Source of the DNA: Bacillus andreraoultii
Lineage (GTDB): Bacteria; Bacillota; Bacilli; Bacillales; Caldibacillaceae
Direction: 5' to 3'
Assembly: GCF_001244735.1 (NCBI RefSeq)
Contig: NZ_LN868937.1
Span: 1,460,946 to 1,524,945, forward strand
DNA length: 64,000 nt
Numbering within the stretch: position 1 is the first letter of the stretch; the number at the start of each line of letters is the position of its first letter. The position numbers and the translations under genes were made by a program. Below the pieces are notes generated by a model. It did not search any database. It was not told the DNA's origin and worked only from the letters and a program-made list of their open reading frames with translations. Of the stretch, positions 54,351 through 63,464 are shown in pieces.

Positions 54351-54886
54351 TGGAAATCATCTCGAAAATCTCGTTATGGATTATACCAATTTTAATAGGC
54401 TTTATTTTAATACATGGGACGTGGAAAAAGGTACCAACTTATGAAGTATTTGTGGAAGGTGGTAAAGAAGGAATAAAAATCGCCATCTCAATTATACCGT
54501 TTTTAGTTGGTATGTTAGTAGCAATCTCTATTTTTCGCGCATCAGGTGCATTGGAGTTTTTTGTTAGTTTATTGAGACCTATTTTAGAATGGATTGGTGT
54601 TCCTGCTGAGATCGTTCCGCTTGCGATACTCAGACCAATATCTGGTAATGCAGCCTTAGGTGTAACGAGCGATCTAATTGCAACTTATGGACCTGATTCT
54701 TTTATTGGTAGACTCGCATCGGTCATGCAAGGAAGTACAGATACTACATTTTATATATTGACCGTGTATTTCGGTGCTGTCGGGATAAAGAAAATGGGGG
54801 ATTCATTAAAAATAGGCTTAATCGCAGACTTACTTGGTTATATTGCTAGTATTATTGTCGTCACATTATTTTTCGGAATGAATTGA
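54350..54886 (+). CDS. spmB: Spore maturation protein B
   Basis: 178 residues, membrane protein paralogous to SpmA with the gate-domain block RPISGNAALGVTSDLIATYGPD. It works with SpmA. It ends the dacB-spmA-spmB operon at a terminator. Confidence 0.94.
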   Translation: MEIISKISLWIIPILIGFILIHGTWKKVPTYEVFVEGGKEGIKIAISIIPFLVGMLVAISIFRASGALEFFVSLLRPILEWIGVPAEIVPLAILRPISGNAALGVTSDLIATYGPDSFIGRLASVMQGSTDTTFYILTVYFGAVGIKKMGDSLKIGLIADLLGYIASIIVVTLFFGMN

Positions 54887-54924
54887 TTTTTACTCTCGAA
54901 GTACGTTATTTTTATTATATAGAT

Positions 54925-54958
54925 AGACTGGGAATTTGACTTTATCCAGTCTTTTTTC
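54925..54958 (+). terminator. Terminator of dacB-spmAB
   Basis: AGACTGG (54925-54931) pairs with CCAGTCT (54946-54952), followed by TTTTT. Confidence 0.88.
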
Positions 54959-55114
54959 GATTTGGGTGTAAGAGTGTTTCCTTTGTTTTCACAAGATAGT
55001 TATGGCATAATTCAGACAAGGAAAAAACAATCGCATGAAAGATAAATATATGTATAATAGATATACATCCGTTTTCATCGTATTACCGATTCTTATTAAA
55101 GGAGTGCTTTTTAT

Positions 55115-55849
55115 TTGGAAAGATTACAAAAGGTAATTGCACACGCAGGTATTGCATCAAGAAGGAAAGCAGAAGAGTTAATAAAACAGGGGAAAGTGAC
55201 TGTAAATGGAAAAGTCATTACTGAACTTGGGGTAAAAGTCAGTTCAAAAGATAAAATAGAAGTGAACGGAATCAAGATTGAACAAGAGGAGCCAGTATAC
55301 TATTTACTGTATAAACCAAGAGGAGTCGTATCGACTGTTAATGATGATAAAAATAGAAAAACGGTCATTGATTTATTTCCTAACGTGGAAAGCCGTATAT
55401 ATCCAGTCGGTCGATTAGACTACGATACTTCAGGATTATTATTAATGACAAACGATGGTGAATTTGCAAATCTTATAACCCATCCTAAATATCAAATTGA
55501 TAAAACGTACGTAGCAAAAGTAAAAGGAATTCCAACAAGAGAGGATCTAAAGAAGTTACAGCGTGGTGTTAAGTTGGAAGATGGGCTAACCGAACCAGCA
55601 CAAGTGAAATTTTTATCGGGTGATCGAAAAAAAGGAACCGCGATTATTGAGATTACGATTCATGAAGGGAAAAATCGACAAGTTCGTCGTATGTTTGAAC
55701 ATATAGGTTACCCTGTAATGAAATTAAAACGGGAACGGCTTGCATTTTTAACATTACAAGGACTTAATGCTGGAGAACATAGACCGCTTACGCCACATGA
55801 AATAAAAAGATTACTTGCACTTGCAAATAATGGCTCGGCAAATTTATAA
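55115..55849 (+). CDS. rluB: 23S rRNA pseudouridine synthase B
   Basis: 244 residues: an N-terminal S4 RNA-binding domain (RLQKVIAHAGIASRRKAEEL) and a pseudouridine synthase domain with the catalytic Asp in GRLDYDTSGLLLMTNDG. It modifies helix 89 of 23S rRNA (U2633 in Bacillus subtilis numbering). It starts at TTG 55115, 9 bases after AAAGGAG. Confidence 0.94.
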   Translation: MERLQKVIAHAGIASRRKAEELIKQGKVTVNGKVITELGVKVSSKDKIEVNGIKIEQEEPVYYLLYKPRGVVSTVNDDKNRKTVIDLFPNVESRIYPVGRLDYDTSGLLLMTNDGEFANLITHPKYQIDKTYVAKVKGIPTREDLKKLQRGVKLEDGLTEPAQVKFLSGDRKKGTAIIEITIHEGKNRQVRRMFEHIGYPVMKLKRERLAFLTLQGLNAGEHRPLTPHEIKRLLALANNGSANL

Positions 55850-55855
55850 GAATCA

Positions 55856-55887
55856 ACCAGCTGCATGATAATCGTGCGGCTGGTAAA
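55856..55887. terminator. Hairpin after rluB
   Basis: ACCAGCtGCA pairs with TGCgGCTGGT around 9 bases. On the + strand it is followed by AAAAACC, so termination is uncertain; rluB-resA read-through is possible. Confidence 0.5.
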
Positions 55888-55985
55888 AACCATTTACATA
55901 ATAGCACGATAAAATAACAGAAAAATTGAGGAAATTTAAACAGTTTTATTACTGAAAAAACATAAATAATCGTGGGGGGGTACAA

Positions 55986-56513
55986 GTGAATAAGAAAAGA
56001 AGACTCGTTCTTAGAACAGTAATTCTAATCGTGTTAGCCGCTGCAATTATATTTACTTTATATGCAAATTTTACAAAGAATGATAGAAAAATAGCTACAG
56101 TTGGTGAACAAGCCCCTGATTTTGTACTAGAGGACTTGGATGGGCGCAAATACCGATTATCTGATTTCAAAGGAAAAGGTGTCTTTTTAAACTTTTGGGG
56201 AACATTTTGTGATCCTTGTAAAAGAGAAATGCCTTATATGGATAATCAATATAAGAAATTTAAAGATCAAGGTGTAGAAATTATTGCTGTAAATGTTGGA
56301 GAAACTGATTTGGCAATTGAAACCTTTGCTAATCAATATAACTTATCGTTTCCGATCGTCGTAGATAATGGTGAAGTTCAAAAAGCATACGGTATTTACC
56401 CTTTACCGGCGACTTTTTTAATTAGTCCTGAAGGAAAAGTTGTTGATTATATCGAACAATCATTAACAGAGGATATGATTGCGGATTACATGAATCAAAT
56501 AAAACCAGAGTAG
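55986..56513 (+). CDS. resA: Thiol-disulfide oxidoreductase ResA
   Basis: 175 residues. An N-terminal membrane anchor (TVILIVLAAAIIFTLYANF) precedes an extracytoplasmic thioredoxin fold with the active site CDPC in WGTFCDPCKREMP. It keeps the haem-binding CxxCH cysteines of apocytochrome c reduced. It starts at GTG 55986 after GGGGGGG. Confidence 0.94.
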   Translation: MNKKRRLVLRTVILIVLAAAIIFTLYANFTKNDRKIATVGEQAPDFVLEDLDGRKYRLSDFKGKGVFLNFWGTFCDPCKREMPYMDNQYKKFKDQGVEIIAVNVGETDLAIETFANQYNLSFPIVVDNGEVQKAYGIYPLPATFLISPEGKVVDYIEQSLTEDMIADYMNQIKPE

Positions 56514-56523
56514 GGGGATGGTC

Positions 56524-58176
56524 ATGGAAAAAGTAAAATGTGATTGTGGACATGTAAACCCCCATGGAACGATTCTTTGTGAAGCATGTGGGAAAGTTTT
56601 AGTTGAAGAAAATAAGAAAAATAGACTACTAGATATGCGTTATGAAGGAAGTGCAAGAAGATCACAAACATATAAAAAAACGATAATTGATAAAATATGG
56701 AATTTCTTTTCTTCAGTAAAAGTTGGTGTTGCCTTAATTATCATTACACTCATCGCTTCAATCATTGGAACAATTTTACCACAAGAAGGAAATATTTCAA
56801 TACAGGGCGCAATAAGCGACTATTACGAGGAACATTATGGTGCTTTTGGAAAGATATACTATCTGCTTGGTTTTCATCATTTATATAGTTCTTGGTGGTA
56901 TTTATTATTAATTGCTTCAATTGGAGCATCACTAGTTATTTGTAGTCTTGATCGTGTTATCCCGTTGTATAAAGCATTGAAAAATCAAAGGGTTACCCGA
57001 AATGTTAACTTTTTGAATCGACAACGGCTTTATAATAACAGTGAAATAAAGTTAACAGACAACGATTTACAAATATTCAAGAAACATTTAAAAAAAAAGC
57101 ACTATAAAATACGGGAAGAAAATGGAAACATACTGGCGGAGAAAGCAAGATTCTCAAGATGGGGTCCTTATATTAATCATATTGGATTAATTATTTTTCT
57201 AGCTGGCGCGATGCTTCGATTTGTTCCTGGCTTGTATGTCAATGAAGCGTTATGGATAAAAGAAGGAGAGACATTAGTAATTCCGGGAACAGATAAGGAA
57301 TATTATTTAACTAATCATCAATTTATTATGGAAGTTTATGATGAATCAGACGGGGAAGTATTCAAAGCGGCGTTAAAGGAAAAAGGTGGAGTTGTAAAAA
57401 ATTACCAGTCTAACGTGACACTTTATAAAGCAGAGGCATCATTACCTGGTGAAGAACCAGAGTTGAATAAGGTAAAAGATTATGAGATTAAAGTTAATAA
57501 ACCGTTGAAGTTTGATCAGTTTTCCCTTTATCAATCAAGTTATCAATTAAATGAAATGACAAAAATGACGTTTACTTTAATGAATAAAAAAACAGGTGAA
57601 CAATTTGGTGATGTGACGATTGATTTAGAAGAGCCGAAGAAGATTTATCATTTATCAGACGGCTATACTGTTGAGTTATTAAGCTATTTTCCAGATTTTG
57701 AGATTAGTGATGGTGTTCCAAAAACAAAATCAAGTAAACCGTTAAATCCAGCTTTTGCTTTTAAAATGATTACCCCTGATAGGCCAGAAGGGGAAGTGAG
57801 TTTTGCAGCCATTCAACAAACGATTGAGCCGATGGGTGAAAATGAGTATAAAATGTCTTTTAAAAATGTAGATACAGTAAATTATTCAGGGATAACCGTT
57901 AGAAAAGATTTAACATTACCTTTCATTGCTTTAGGTGGAGCTATATTTTTGATAGGGGTTGCACAAGGTTCATTCTGGTATCATCGAAGAATATGGTTAA
58001 AACAAGAAGAGGGTCTATTACACATTGCAGGACATACGAATAAAAACTGGTACGGCTTTTTGAAGGAAATTGAAAAAATTGTAAGCGGTACAAATATACC
58101 GATACCAATTGATCAAACAGCCGAGAGAGAGACAAAGGATGGAAACATTGGACAAGGGGTGGATGTAAATGGTTGA
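56524..58176 (+). CDS. resB: Cytochrome c biogenesis protein ResB
   Basis: 550 residues. A short N-terminal zinc ribbon (CDCGH-x9-CEACGK) is followed by four membrane spans and a large extracytoplasmic domain between the third and fourth. ResB and ResC form the system II haem lyase. The start chosen is ATG 56524, 6 bases after GGGGG; ATG 56518 touches that site. It overlaps resC by 8 bases. Confidence 0.94.
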   Translation: MEKVKCDCGHVNPHGTILCEACGKVLVEENKKNRLLDMRYEGSARRSQTYKKTIIDKIWNFFSSVKVGVALIIITLIASIIGTILPQEGNISIQGAISDYYEEHYGAFGKIYYLLGFHHLYSSWWYLLLIASIGASLVICSLDRVIPLYKALKNQRVTRNVNFLNRQRLYNNSEIKLTDNDLQIFKKHLKKKHYKIREENGNILAEKARFSRWGPYINHIGLIIFLAGAMLRFVPGLYVNEALWIKEGETLVIPGTDKEYYLTNHQFIMEVYDESDGEVFKAALKEKGGVVKNYQSNVTLYKAEASLPGEEPELNKVKDYEIKVNKPLKFDQFSLYQSSYQLNEMTKMTFTLMNKKTGEQFGDVTIDLEEPKKIYHLSDGYTVELLSYFPDFEISDGVPKTKSSKPLNPAFAFKMITPDRPEGEVSFAAIQQTIEPMGENEYKMSFKNVDTVNYSGITVRKDLTLPFIALGGAIFLIGVAQGSFWYHRRIWLKQEEGLLHIAGHTNKNWYGFLKEIEKIVSGTNIPIPIDQTAERETKDGNIGQGVDVNG

Positions 58177-59359
58177 GCTAAGCAGTAAGTTATTGTTCCT
58201 GTCATTTATTTTATATTTAGTAGCCATTTTATTTTTTGGTGGTGCAATTCGGCAAAAAAAAGGGTTAGAAGGGAGTCCGTATAACAATAAACCTGTACGC
58301 AGTGGAACAATAGCAATGGCATTAACAGGCTTAGGCTTTATTTCACAAATTGGTTATTTTATAACGAGATGGATTGCTGGTGGTCATGCTCCGGTAAGTA
58401 ATATGTTTGAGTTTTCCACCTTTTTTAGCATTATGATGGTTGGTGCGTTCATTATTATTTATTTCATCTACCGCTCAGCGACCCTTGGGTTATTTACTTT
58501 GCCTATTGTTTTAATCATTATTGCTTACGGTAGTATGTTTACAAAAGACATTACACCATTAATTCCTCCTTTACAAAGTTACTGGTTGCCAATACATGTT
58601 ATGACAACTGCAGCTGGTCAAGCAATTCTTTCTATTAGCTTTATTGCTGGATTAATTTATCTAATTAAATATATAGATAAATTTAATAGTCCTATAAAAG
58701 GCTTTTTTCTTGAAACAATCTTATATTTTATCCATATTGTTCTCGGCTACATTATCGTTACATCAATCTTCTCGATACTTAAGTATCAAGCAAGTTTTGA
58801 ATGGGTTAATAAAGAAGGAAAGATTGTTACTTCTATTTATAAACTTCCCGCAATTTTTGGATTAAACGAATGGCAACTGTTATCACCAGGAAAGATGGAG
58901 CCATTAGTAGAATTGCCCGCTATTTTTGATGCTCAAAAGTTTAACACAGTATTGTGGTCTTTTATTGCAGGTTCTTTTTTTTATATTTTAATACGATTAC
59001 TTGTAAGAAAACGAACTTCACAACTATTACAACCATTTGTAAATAAAATTAATGGTGATTTTCTCGATGAAATTAGCTATCGTTCGGTATTAATTGGCTT
59101 CCCTATTTTTACACTTGGAGGATTAGTGTTTGCAATGATATGGGCGCAAATTGCTTGGACCCGTTTTTGGGCTTGGGATCCGAAAGAAGTGTGGGCATTA
59201 ATCACTTGGTTGTTTTATGCGGCATTTCTACATTTACGGTTATCACGAGGGTGGCATGGTGAAAAATCAGCTTGGCTCGCTGTTATTGGTTTCGGTATTA
59301 TTATGTTTAACTTTGTTTTCGTTAACTTGATTATTGCTGGTCTACACGCATATGTGTGA
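58169..59359 (+). CDS. resC: Cytochrome c biogenesis protein ResC (CcsA/CcsB)
   Basis: 396 residues, about eight membrane spans. The haem-handling WWD motif is WAWDPKEVWALITWLFY near residue 335, and conserved His residues lie in AGGHAPVSNMFEF and YWLPIHVMTT. It exports haem and ligates it to cytochrome c with ResB. Confidence 0.95.
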   Translation: MVELSSKLLFLSFILYLVAILFFGGAIRQKKGLEGSPYNNKPVRSGTIAMALTGLGFISQIGYFITRWIAGGHAPVSNMFEFSTFFSIMMVGAFIIIYFIYRSATLGLFTLPIVLIIIAYGSMFTKDITPLIPPLQSYWLPIHVMTTAAGQAILSISFIAGLIYLIKYIDKFNSPIKGFFLETILYFIHIVLGYIIVTSIFSILKYQASFEWVNKEGKIVTSIYKLPAIFGLNEWQLLSPGKMEPLVELPAIFDAQKFNTVLWSFIAGSFFYILIRLLVRKRTSQLLQPFVNKINGDFLDEISYRSVLIGFPIFTLGGLVFAMIWAQIAWTRFWAWDPKEVWALITWLFYAAFLHLRLSRGWHGEKSAWLAVIGFGIIMFNFVFVNLIIAGLHAYV

Positions 59360-59477
59360 GCGTTTTATTACTATTTCGTGAGCATAATGAGAATAAATTT
59401 TATTAATATAGTAAAATACTTGTAGCAACTTAATGAATAATTCCTTTTGTATGTTACATATTAGTCAAATTTCAAAC

Positions 59478-59508
59478 GTCTCCATTTGCTGTTTTTGGAG
59501 ACTTTTTC
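59478..59508 (+). terminator. Terminator after resABC
   Basis: GTCTCC (59478-59483) pairs with GGAGAC (59497-59502), followed by TTTTT. It lies 118 bases after resC, so resDE may also have its own promoter in the following 115 bases. Confidence 0.8.
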
Positions 59509-59624
59509 TATTGAAACATATATACTATGATTATCAAGATATTTTTTAGAAACGATTTTATTGTCCCGTATATATAGAAAAATGTTGTCGATTTTTGTAC
59601 AATATTTTTAAGGAGGTAAGTCCC

Positions 59625-60341
59625 ATGGAACAAGACGTAAAAATATTAATTGTTGATGATGAAGAACGAATTAGAAGATTGTTGAAAATGTATTTAGAGA
59701 GAGAAAATTATATAATTGATGAGGCACAAGAAGGAAATGAAGCATTAGAAAAGGCACTTCAAAATGATTATGACTTAATTATACTTGACCTGATGTTACC
59801 AGGTAAAGACGGGATTGATGTGTGTCGTGAAATCCGTGATAAGAAGGCAACACCAGTTATCATGTTAACAGCTAAAGGTGAGGAAGCGAATCGTGTACAA
59901 GGATTTGAAGTTGGCACGGATGATTATATCGTCAAACCATTTAGTCCAAGAGAGGTTGTTTTACGTGTGAAAGCGTTATTAAGAAGGTCGAGTACAACTG
60001 GTTTTCTACAGACCGATACAACTGCAAAAAACATCCTTGTTTTTCCACATTTAACCATTGATCATGACGCCCACAGAGTTGTGGCTGAAGGGAAAGAAGT
60101 TAGTTTAACACCTAAAGAATATGATTTATTATATTTCTTAGCAAAAACACCTGACAAAGTGTTTGATCGCGAACATTTATTAAAAGAAGTATGGCATTAT
60201 GAATTTTTTGGTGATTTACGTACCGTTGATACACATGTGAAAAGATTAAGGGAAAAATTAAGTAAAGTTTCTGAGGAAGCGGCAAAAATGATTGTTACTG
60301 TCTGGGGAGTAGGGTATAAATTTGAGGTTGTTCATGAATGA
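59625..60341 (+). CDS. resD: Response regulator ResD
   Basis: 238 residues, OmpR/PhoB type. The receiver has DDE near residues 11-13, the phospho-Asp in LIILDLMLPGKDG, and Thr and Lys in MLTAKGEE and IVKPFSP; the C-terminal winged helix ends RTVDTHVKRLREKL. It activates genes for respiration and anaerobic metabolism. The start chosen is ATG 59625, 7 bases after AAGGAGGT. ATGA overlap with resE. Confidence 0.95.
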   Translation: MEQDVKILIVDDEERIRRLLKMYLERENYIIDEAQEGNEALEKALQNDYDLIILDLMLPGKDGIDVCREIRDKKATPVIMLTAKGEEANRVQGFEVGTDDYIVKPFSPREVVLRVKALLRRSSTTGFLQTDTTAKNILVFPHLTIDHDAHRVVAEGKEVSLTPKEYDLLYFLAKTPDKVFDREHLLKEVWHYEFFGDLRTVDTHVKRLREKLSKVSEEAAKMIVTVWGVGYKFEVVHE

Positions 60342-62098
60342 AATGGAACAGTGTCGTTGGGAAATTATGGGCAACAATCCTATTACTTGTCGCAGTCGTT
60401 CTCGTTGTTTTGTCCTTACTGGGTTTACAGTTTTTTAATAGCTTAATTGTTGAAAGAGCTACCGATTCGTTGACAAATACAGCATCTAAAATTGCTGTGA
60501 ACTTAGAGCGGCATGATGATTTAGAATTTGGCCTTGAAGTTGCGTGGGAATTGCTTGACGATGTAACAGAGGCTATTATTATCACTGACGAAAATCATGT
60601 TTACTATTCGAATGAAGATGATAAGAAACGGTTTCCTGTTACTTATTTTTACAATGATAAACAATTTAATACAGTATTTTCTAAAAATCAAAGTGTAAAA
60701 AAGGAAATTAATACTCCGGCCAATCATGATGAAAATGATCAAGTTTTAATGGTAGGTGTTCCATTAGATAAATATTCGAATAAAAATGGTGCAGTGTTTA
60801 TTTACCAGTCATTAGATGTAATGAATGATACGATAAAGGCAACAAATGAAATAATTTCTTGGTCTGCCATTATTGCATTTATATTGACGACCGTTTTTGC
60901 ATTCTTCCTATCTTCCAGGATTGCTGCCCCTTTAAGAAAGATGCGAGAATCGGCTGCAGAGGTAGCGAAAGGGAAATTTGATGTAAAGGTTCCTATTTTA
61001 ACGCATGATGAAATTGGTGAATTAGCGGTAACTTTTAACCAAATGCGGAAACAATTAAAAATTAATATGACTGCACTAAAACAAGAGAAGGAACAGCTTT
61101 CGAATATTTTAAGTAGCATGGCAGATGGTGTGATTACATTTGATAAAGATGGGGTTATTTATTTAACGAATCCGCCAGCAGAAAAACTGTTAAAGGCTTG
61201 GAAGAAAGAACGGGGTGCAAATACGGATGAGGAAATCCCGTTAAAATTAAAAGATTTAATCAATCATGCTGTTACAGAAGGTAATAAGCAAATTGGTGAG
61301 ATTGATTTTCAAGATAAATATTGGACTGTTATTGTGACGCCACAATTCGATGAACAGTCAATAAGAGGCGCTGTTGCTGTTTTACGCGATATGACCGAGG
61401 AACGAAAACTAGACAAGCTTCGAGAAGATTTCATCGCGAATGTTTCCCATGAACTTCGAACACCAATCTCGATGCTTCAAGGTTATAGTGAAGCTTTACT
61501 GGATGATATTGCATCAAGTGAACAAGAAAGAAAAGAAATTGCTACAGTTATTAACGAAGAATCATTGCGAATGGGAAGACTTGTTAATGAACTATTAGAT
61601 TTAGCTAGGCTAGAATCCGGTCAAATGAGGCTTTATACAGAAAATGTCGAAATCAAACCATATATTGAAAGAATTGCAAAAAAGTTCACAGGAATTGCAA
61701 AGGAAAATAAAGTAGTACTTCAAGCACAAATAGAAACGAAATACGACGATTATATTTTTGATCCAGATCGAATTGAACAAGTATTAACAAATTTAGTTGA
61801 TAATGCAATACGACATACAGAAGAAAATGGGGCTGTTTATATAAGCGCAAATTCGGTTGATAAGGGGCTACAAATTTCAGTTACAGATACCGGAACCGGA
61901 ATTCCTGCTGAAGACCTTCCGTTTGTATTCGAAAGATTTTATAAAGCTGATAAAGCGCGAACGAGGGGAAGATCAGGTACTGGTTTAGGGTTGGCTATTG
62001 CTAAAAATATTATTGATGCTCATCACGGTACAATTGAGGTTCTGAGTGATATTGGACAAGGAACGACCTTTGTTTTTGTTTTACCTGATGAAAGATGA
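60338..62098 (+). CDS. resE: Sensor histidine kinase ResE
   Basis: 586 residues: membrane spans near 10-30 and 165-190 around an extracytoplasmic sensor, a HAMP domain (about 190-245), a PAS domain (about 250-355), the phospho-His in ANVSHELRTPISML (about 370), and ATP-binding NLVDNAIRHTE, DTGTGIP and GTGLGLAIAKNI. It responds to redox or oxygen state and phosphorylates ResD. Confidence 0.95.
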   Translation: MKWNSVVGKLWATILLLVAVVLVVLSLLGLQFFNSLIVERATDSLTNTASKIAVNLERHDDLEFGLEVAWELLDDVTEAIIITDENHVYYSNEDDKKRFPVTYFYNDKQFNTVFSKNQSVKKEINTPANHDENDQVLMVGVPLDKYSNKNGAVFIYQSLDVMNDTIKATNEIISWSAIIAFILTTVFAFFLSSRIAAPLRKMRESAAEVAKGKFDVKVPILTHDEIGELAVTFNQMRKQLKINMTALKQEKEQLSNILSSMADGVITFDKDGVIYLTNPPAEKLLKAWKKERGANTDEEIPLKLKDLINHAVTEGNKQIGEIDFQDKYWTVIVTPQFDEQSIRGAVAVLRDMTEERKLDKLREDFIANVSHELRTPISMLQGYSEALLDDIASSEQERKEIATVINEESLRMGRLVNELLDLARLESGQMRLYTENVEIKPYIERIAKKFTGIAKENKVVLQAQIETKYDDYIFDPDRIEQVLTNLVDNAIRHTEENGAVYISANSVDKGLQISVTDTGTGIPAEDLPFVFERFYKADKARTRGRSGTGLGLAIAKNIIDAHHGTIEVLSDIGQGTTFVFVLPDER

Positions 62099-62180
62099 AT
62101 AATTATGTAATATTTTGGCGAGAAATCTTGTTTCATACGGAACAATATAAAATAGTTAACAATTTAAAATGAGTTTTTTC

Positions 62181-62207
62181 AAAGATCCTTATTGGGTCTT
62201 TTTTTTA
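62181..62207 (+). terminator. Terminator of resDE
   Basis: AAAGATCC pairs with GGGTCTTT around TTATT, followed by six or more T. Confidence 0.88.
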
Positions 62208-62344
62208 ATTTGTTGAATAAAATATGGGAGAAGTTACATAATATTGTAATGTCTTTTAAATGTCATTTTTTGGACAAGCAGGGTACTCGAATAATTTAAT
62301 AAAAAAATAGGAATCAGTAAGAACTATTTTCAAGGAGGAAAACA

Positions 62345-63076
62345 ATGGTTGAATATATAAAAAGACTGCTGCTTGGAATCGTTATGGTGATTATTATTAC
62401 CTTCTTAATTATTGGGAGTAAACAATCAATCGCTAAAGCAGAAGGACTTGAAAAAGGGGGGGAAGGCTGGATTTGGCCAGCAAATGGTGTAATTACTGAT
62501 ACTTATGGTACAAGAGGTGGACAACATAAAGGTATTGATATAGCTGAAGTTATTGGAACACCAGTTTATTCCGTTGATAATGGACAAGTTACGAAATCGT
62601 ATTATTCCGATACATATGGAAATGTCGTTTTTATTAAACATAAAGTTGGTTATGAAACTGTTTATGCACATTTATCTGATCGGAAAGTTCAAGAAGGTCA
62701 ACACGTAAAAAAAGGGGAAATCATTGGTTTGATGGGGAATACTGGTGAATCATCGGGTCCCCATTTGCATTTTGAAATACATAAAAATGAGTGGACAATT
62801 ACAAAAGAAAATTCCCTTGATCCAACGCGACTTTTTGGGATGGGTGATGTCGGTCAATATGTACAAGCAGGAACAAGTAATGGTAAAGATGTGGAAGTGA
62901 CAAAAGAAATTGATATGGAACAAGGCAAACGTAACCATACTGTTAAACGCGGAGATACATTATGGGATATTGCAAACAAATATGAAACAACTGTAACAAA
63001 AATTAAAGAGTGGAATGGTTTAAAAAGTGAAAGAATCATTCCCGGGCAAGAAATTACAATTAAACAAATCAACTGA
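62345..63076 (+). CDS. M23 metalloendopeptidase with LysM domain
   Basis: 243 residues. An N-terminal membrane/signal segment (LLLGIVMVIIITFLIIG) precedes an M23 peptidase domain (residues about 40-165) with metal ligands in GQHKGIDIA (HxxxD) and HLHFE (HxH), then a LysM peptidoglycan-binding domain (HTVKRGDTLWDIANKYETTV) at the end. It probably cuts stem peptides in the wall. ATG 62345 follows AAGGAGG. In Bacillus subtilis sigX follows resE; that pair is absent here. Confidence 0.88.
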   Translation: MVEYIKRLLLGIVMVIIITFLIIGSKQSIAKAEGLEKGGEGWIWPANGVITDTYGTRGGQHKGIDIAEVIGTPVYSVDNGQVTKSYYSDTYGNVVFIKHKVGYETVYAHLSDRKVQEGQHVKKGEIIGLMGNTGESSGPHLHFEIHKNEWTITKENSLDPTRLFGMGDVGQYVQAGTSNGKDVEVTKEIDMEQGKRNHTVKRGDTLWDIANKYETTVTKIKEWNGLKSERIIPGQEITIKQIN

Positions 63077-63173
63077 AGTCAATCGTTTAAGCATTCATTT
63101 TGATTAGATAACAATTAAATCGCTTTACATATGAGGAGATATATTGTATATTATTAAAAAATACATTTAGATT

Positions 63174-63302
63174 CATCTTCGGGGCAGGGTGAAAATCCCG
63201 ACCGGCGGTAATAAGGTAAAACCTTTAGCCCGCGAGTCTATTTATTAGACAGGATTTGGTGAGATTCCAAAGCCGACAGTACAGTCTGGATGGGAGAAGA
63301 TG
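63174..63302 (+). ncRNA. FMN riboswitch (RFN element)
   Basis: P1 is CATCTTC (63174-63180) with GAAGATG (63296-63302). The conserved core is clear: GGGGCAGGGTGAAAATCCCG, ACCGGCGGTA, AGCCCGCGAG, GATTTGGTGAGATTCC, AAGCCGACAGT and AGTCTGGATGGGAGAAG. It binds FMN and controls the riboflavin transporter gene downstream. Confidence 0.97.
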
Positions 63303-63365
63303 GAGGTTTCGATTCGTTCTGTAATTATTATTCTGAACGTTTATTTATGATACCTTCAGATATTG

Positions 63366-63395
63366 CCCCCGGGGAAATTTGTCCTCGGGGTTTTA
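63366..63395 (+). terminator. Riboswitch-controlled terminator
   Basis: CCCCGGGGA pairs with TCCTCGGGG around AATTTG, followed by TTTTA. It lies between the FMN aptamer and ribU, so FMN binding likely favours early termination. Confidence 0.85.
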
Positions 63396-63464
63396 TATTT
63401 TGCAGGAATCGAAGCTGATTCTTCTTCTTTCTTTGTGGTGAATCACAAAAAAGGAGAGGTAGAA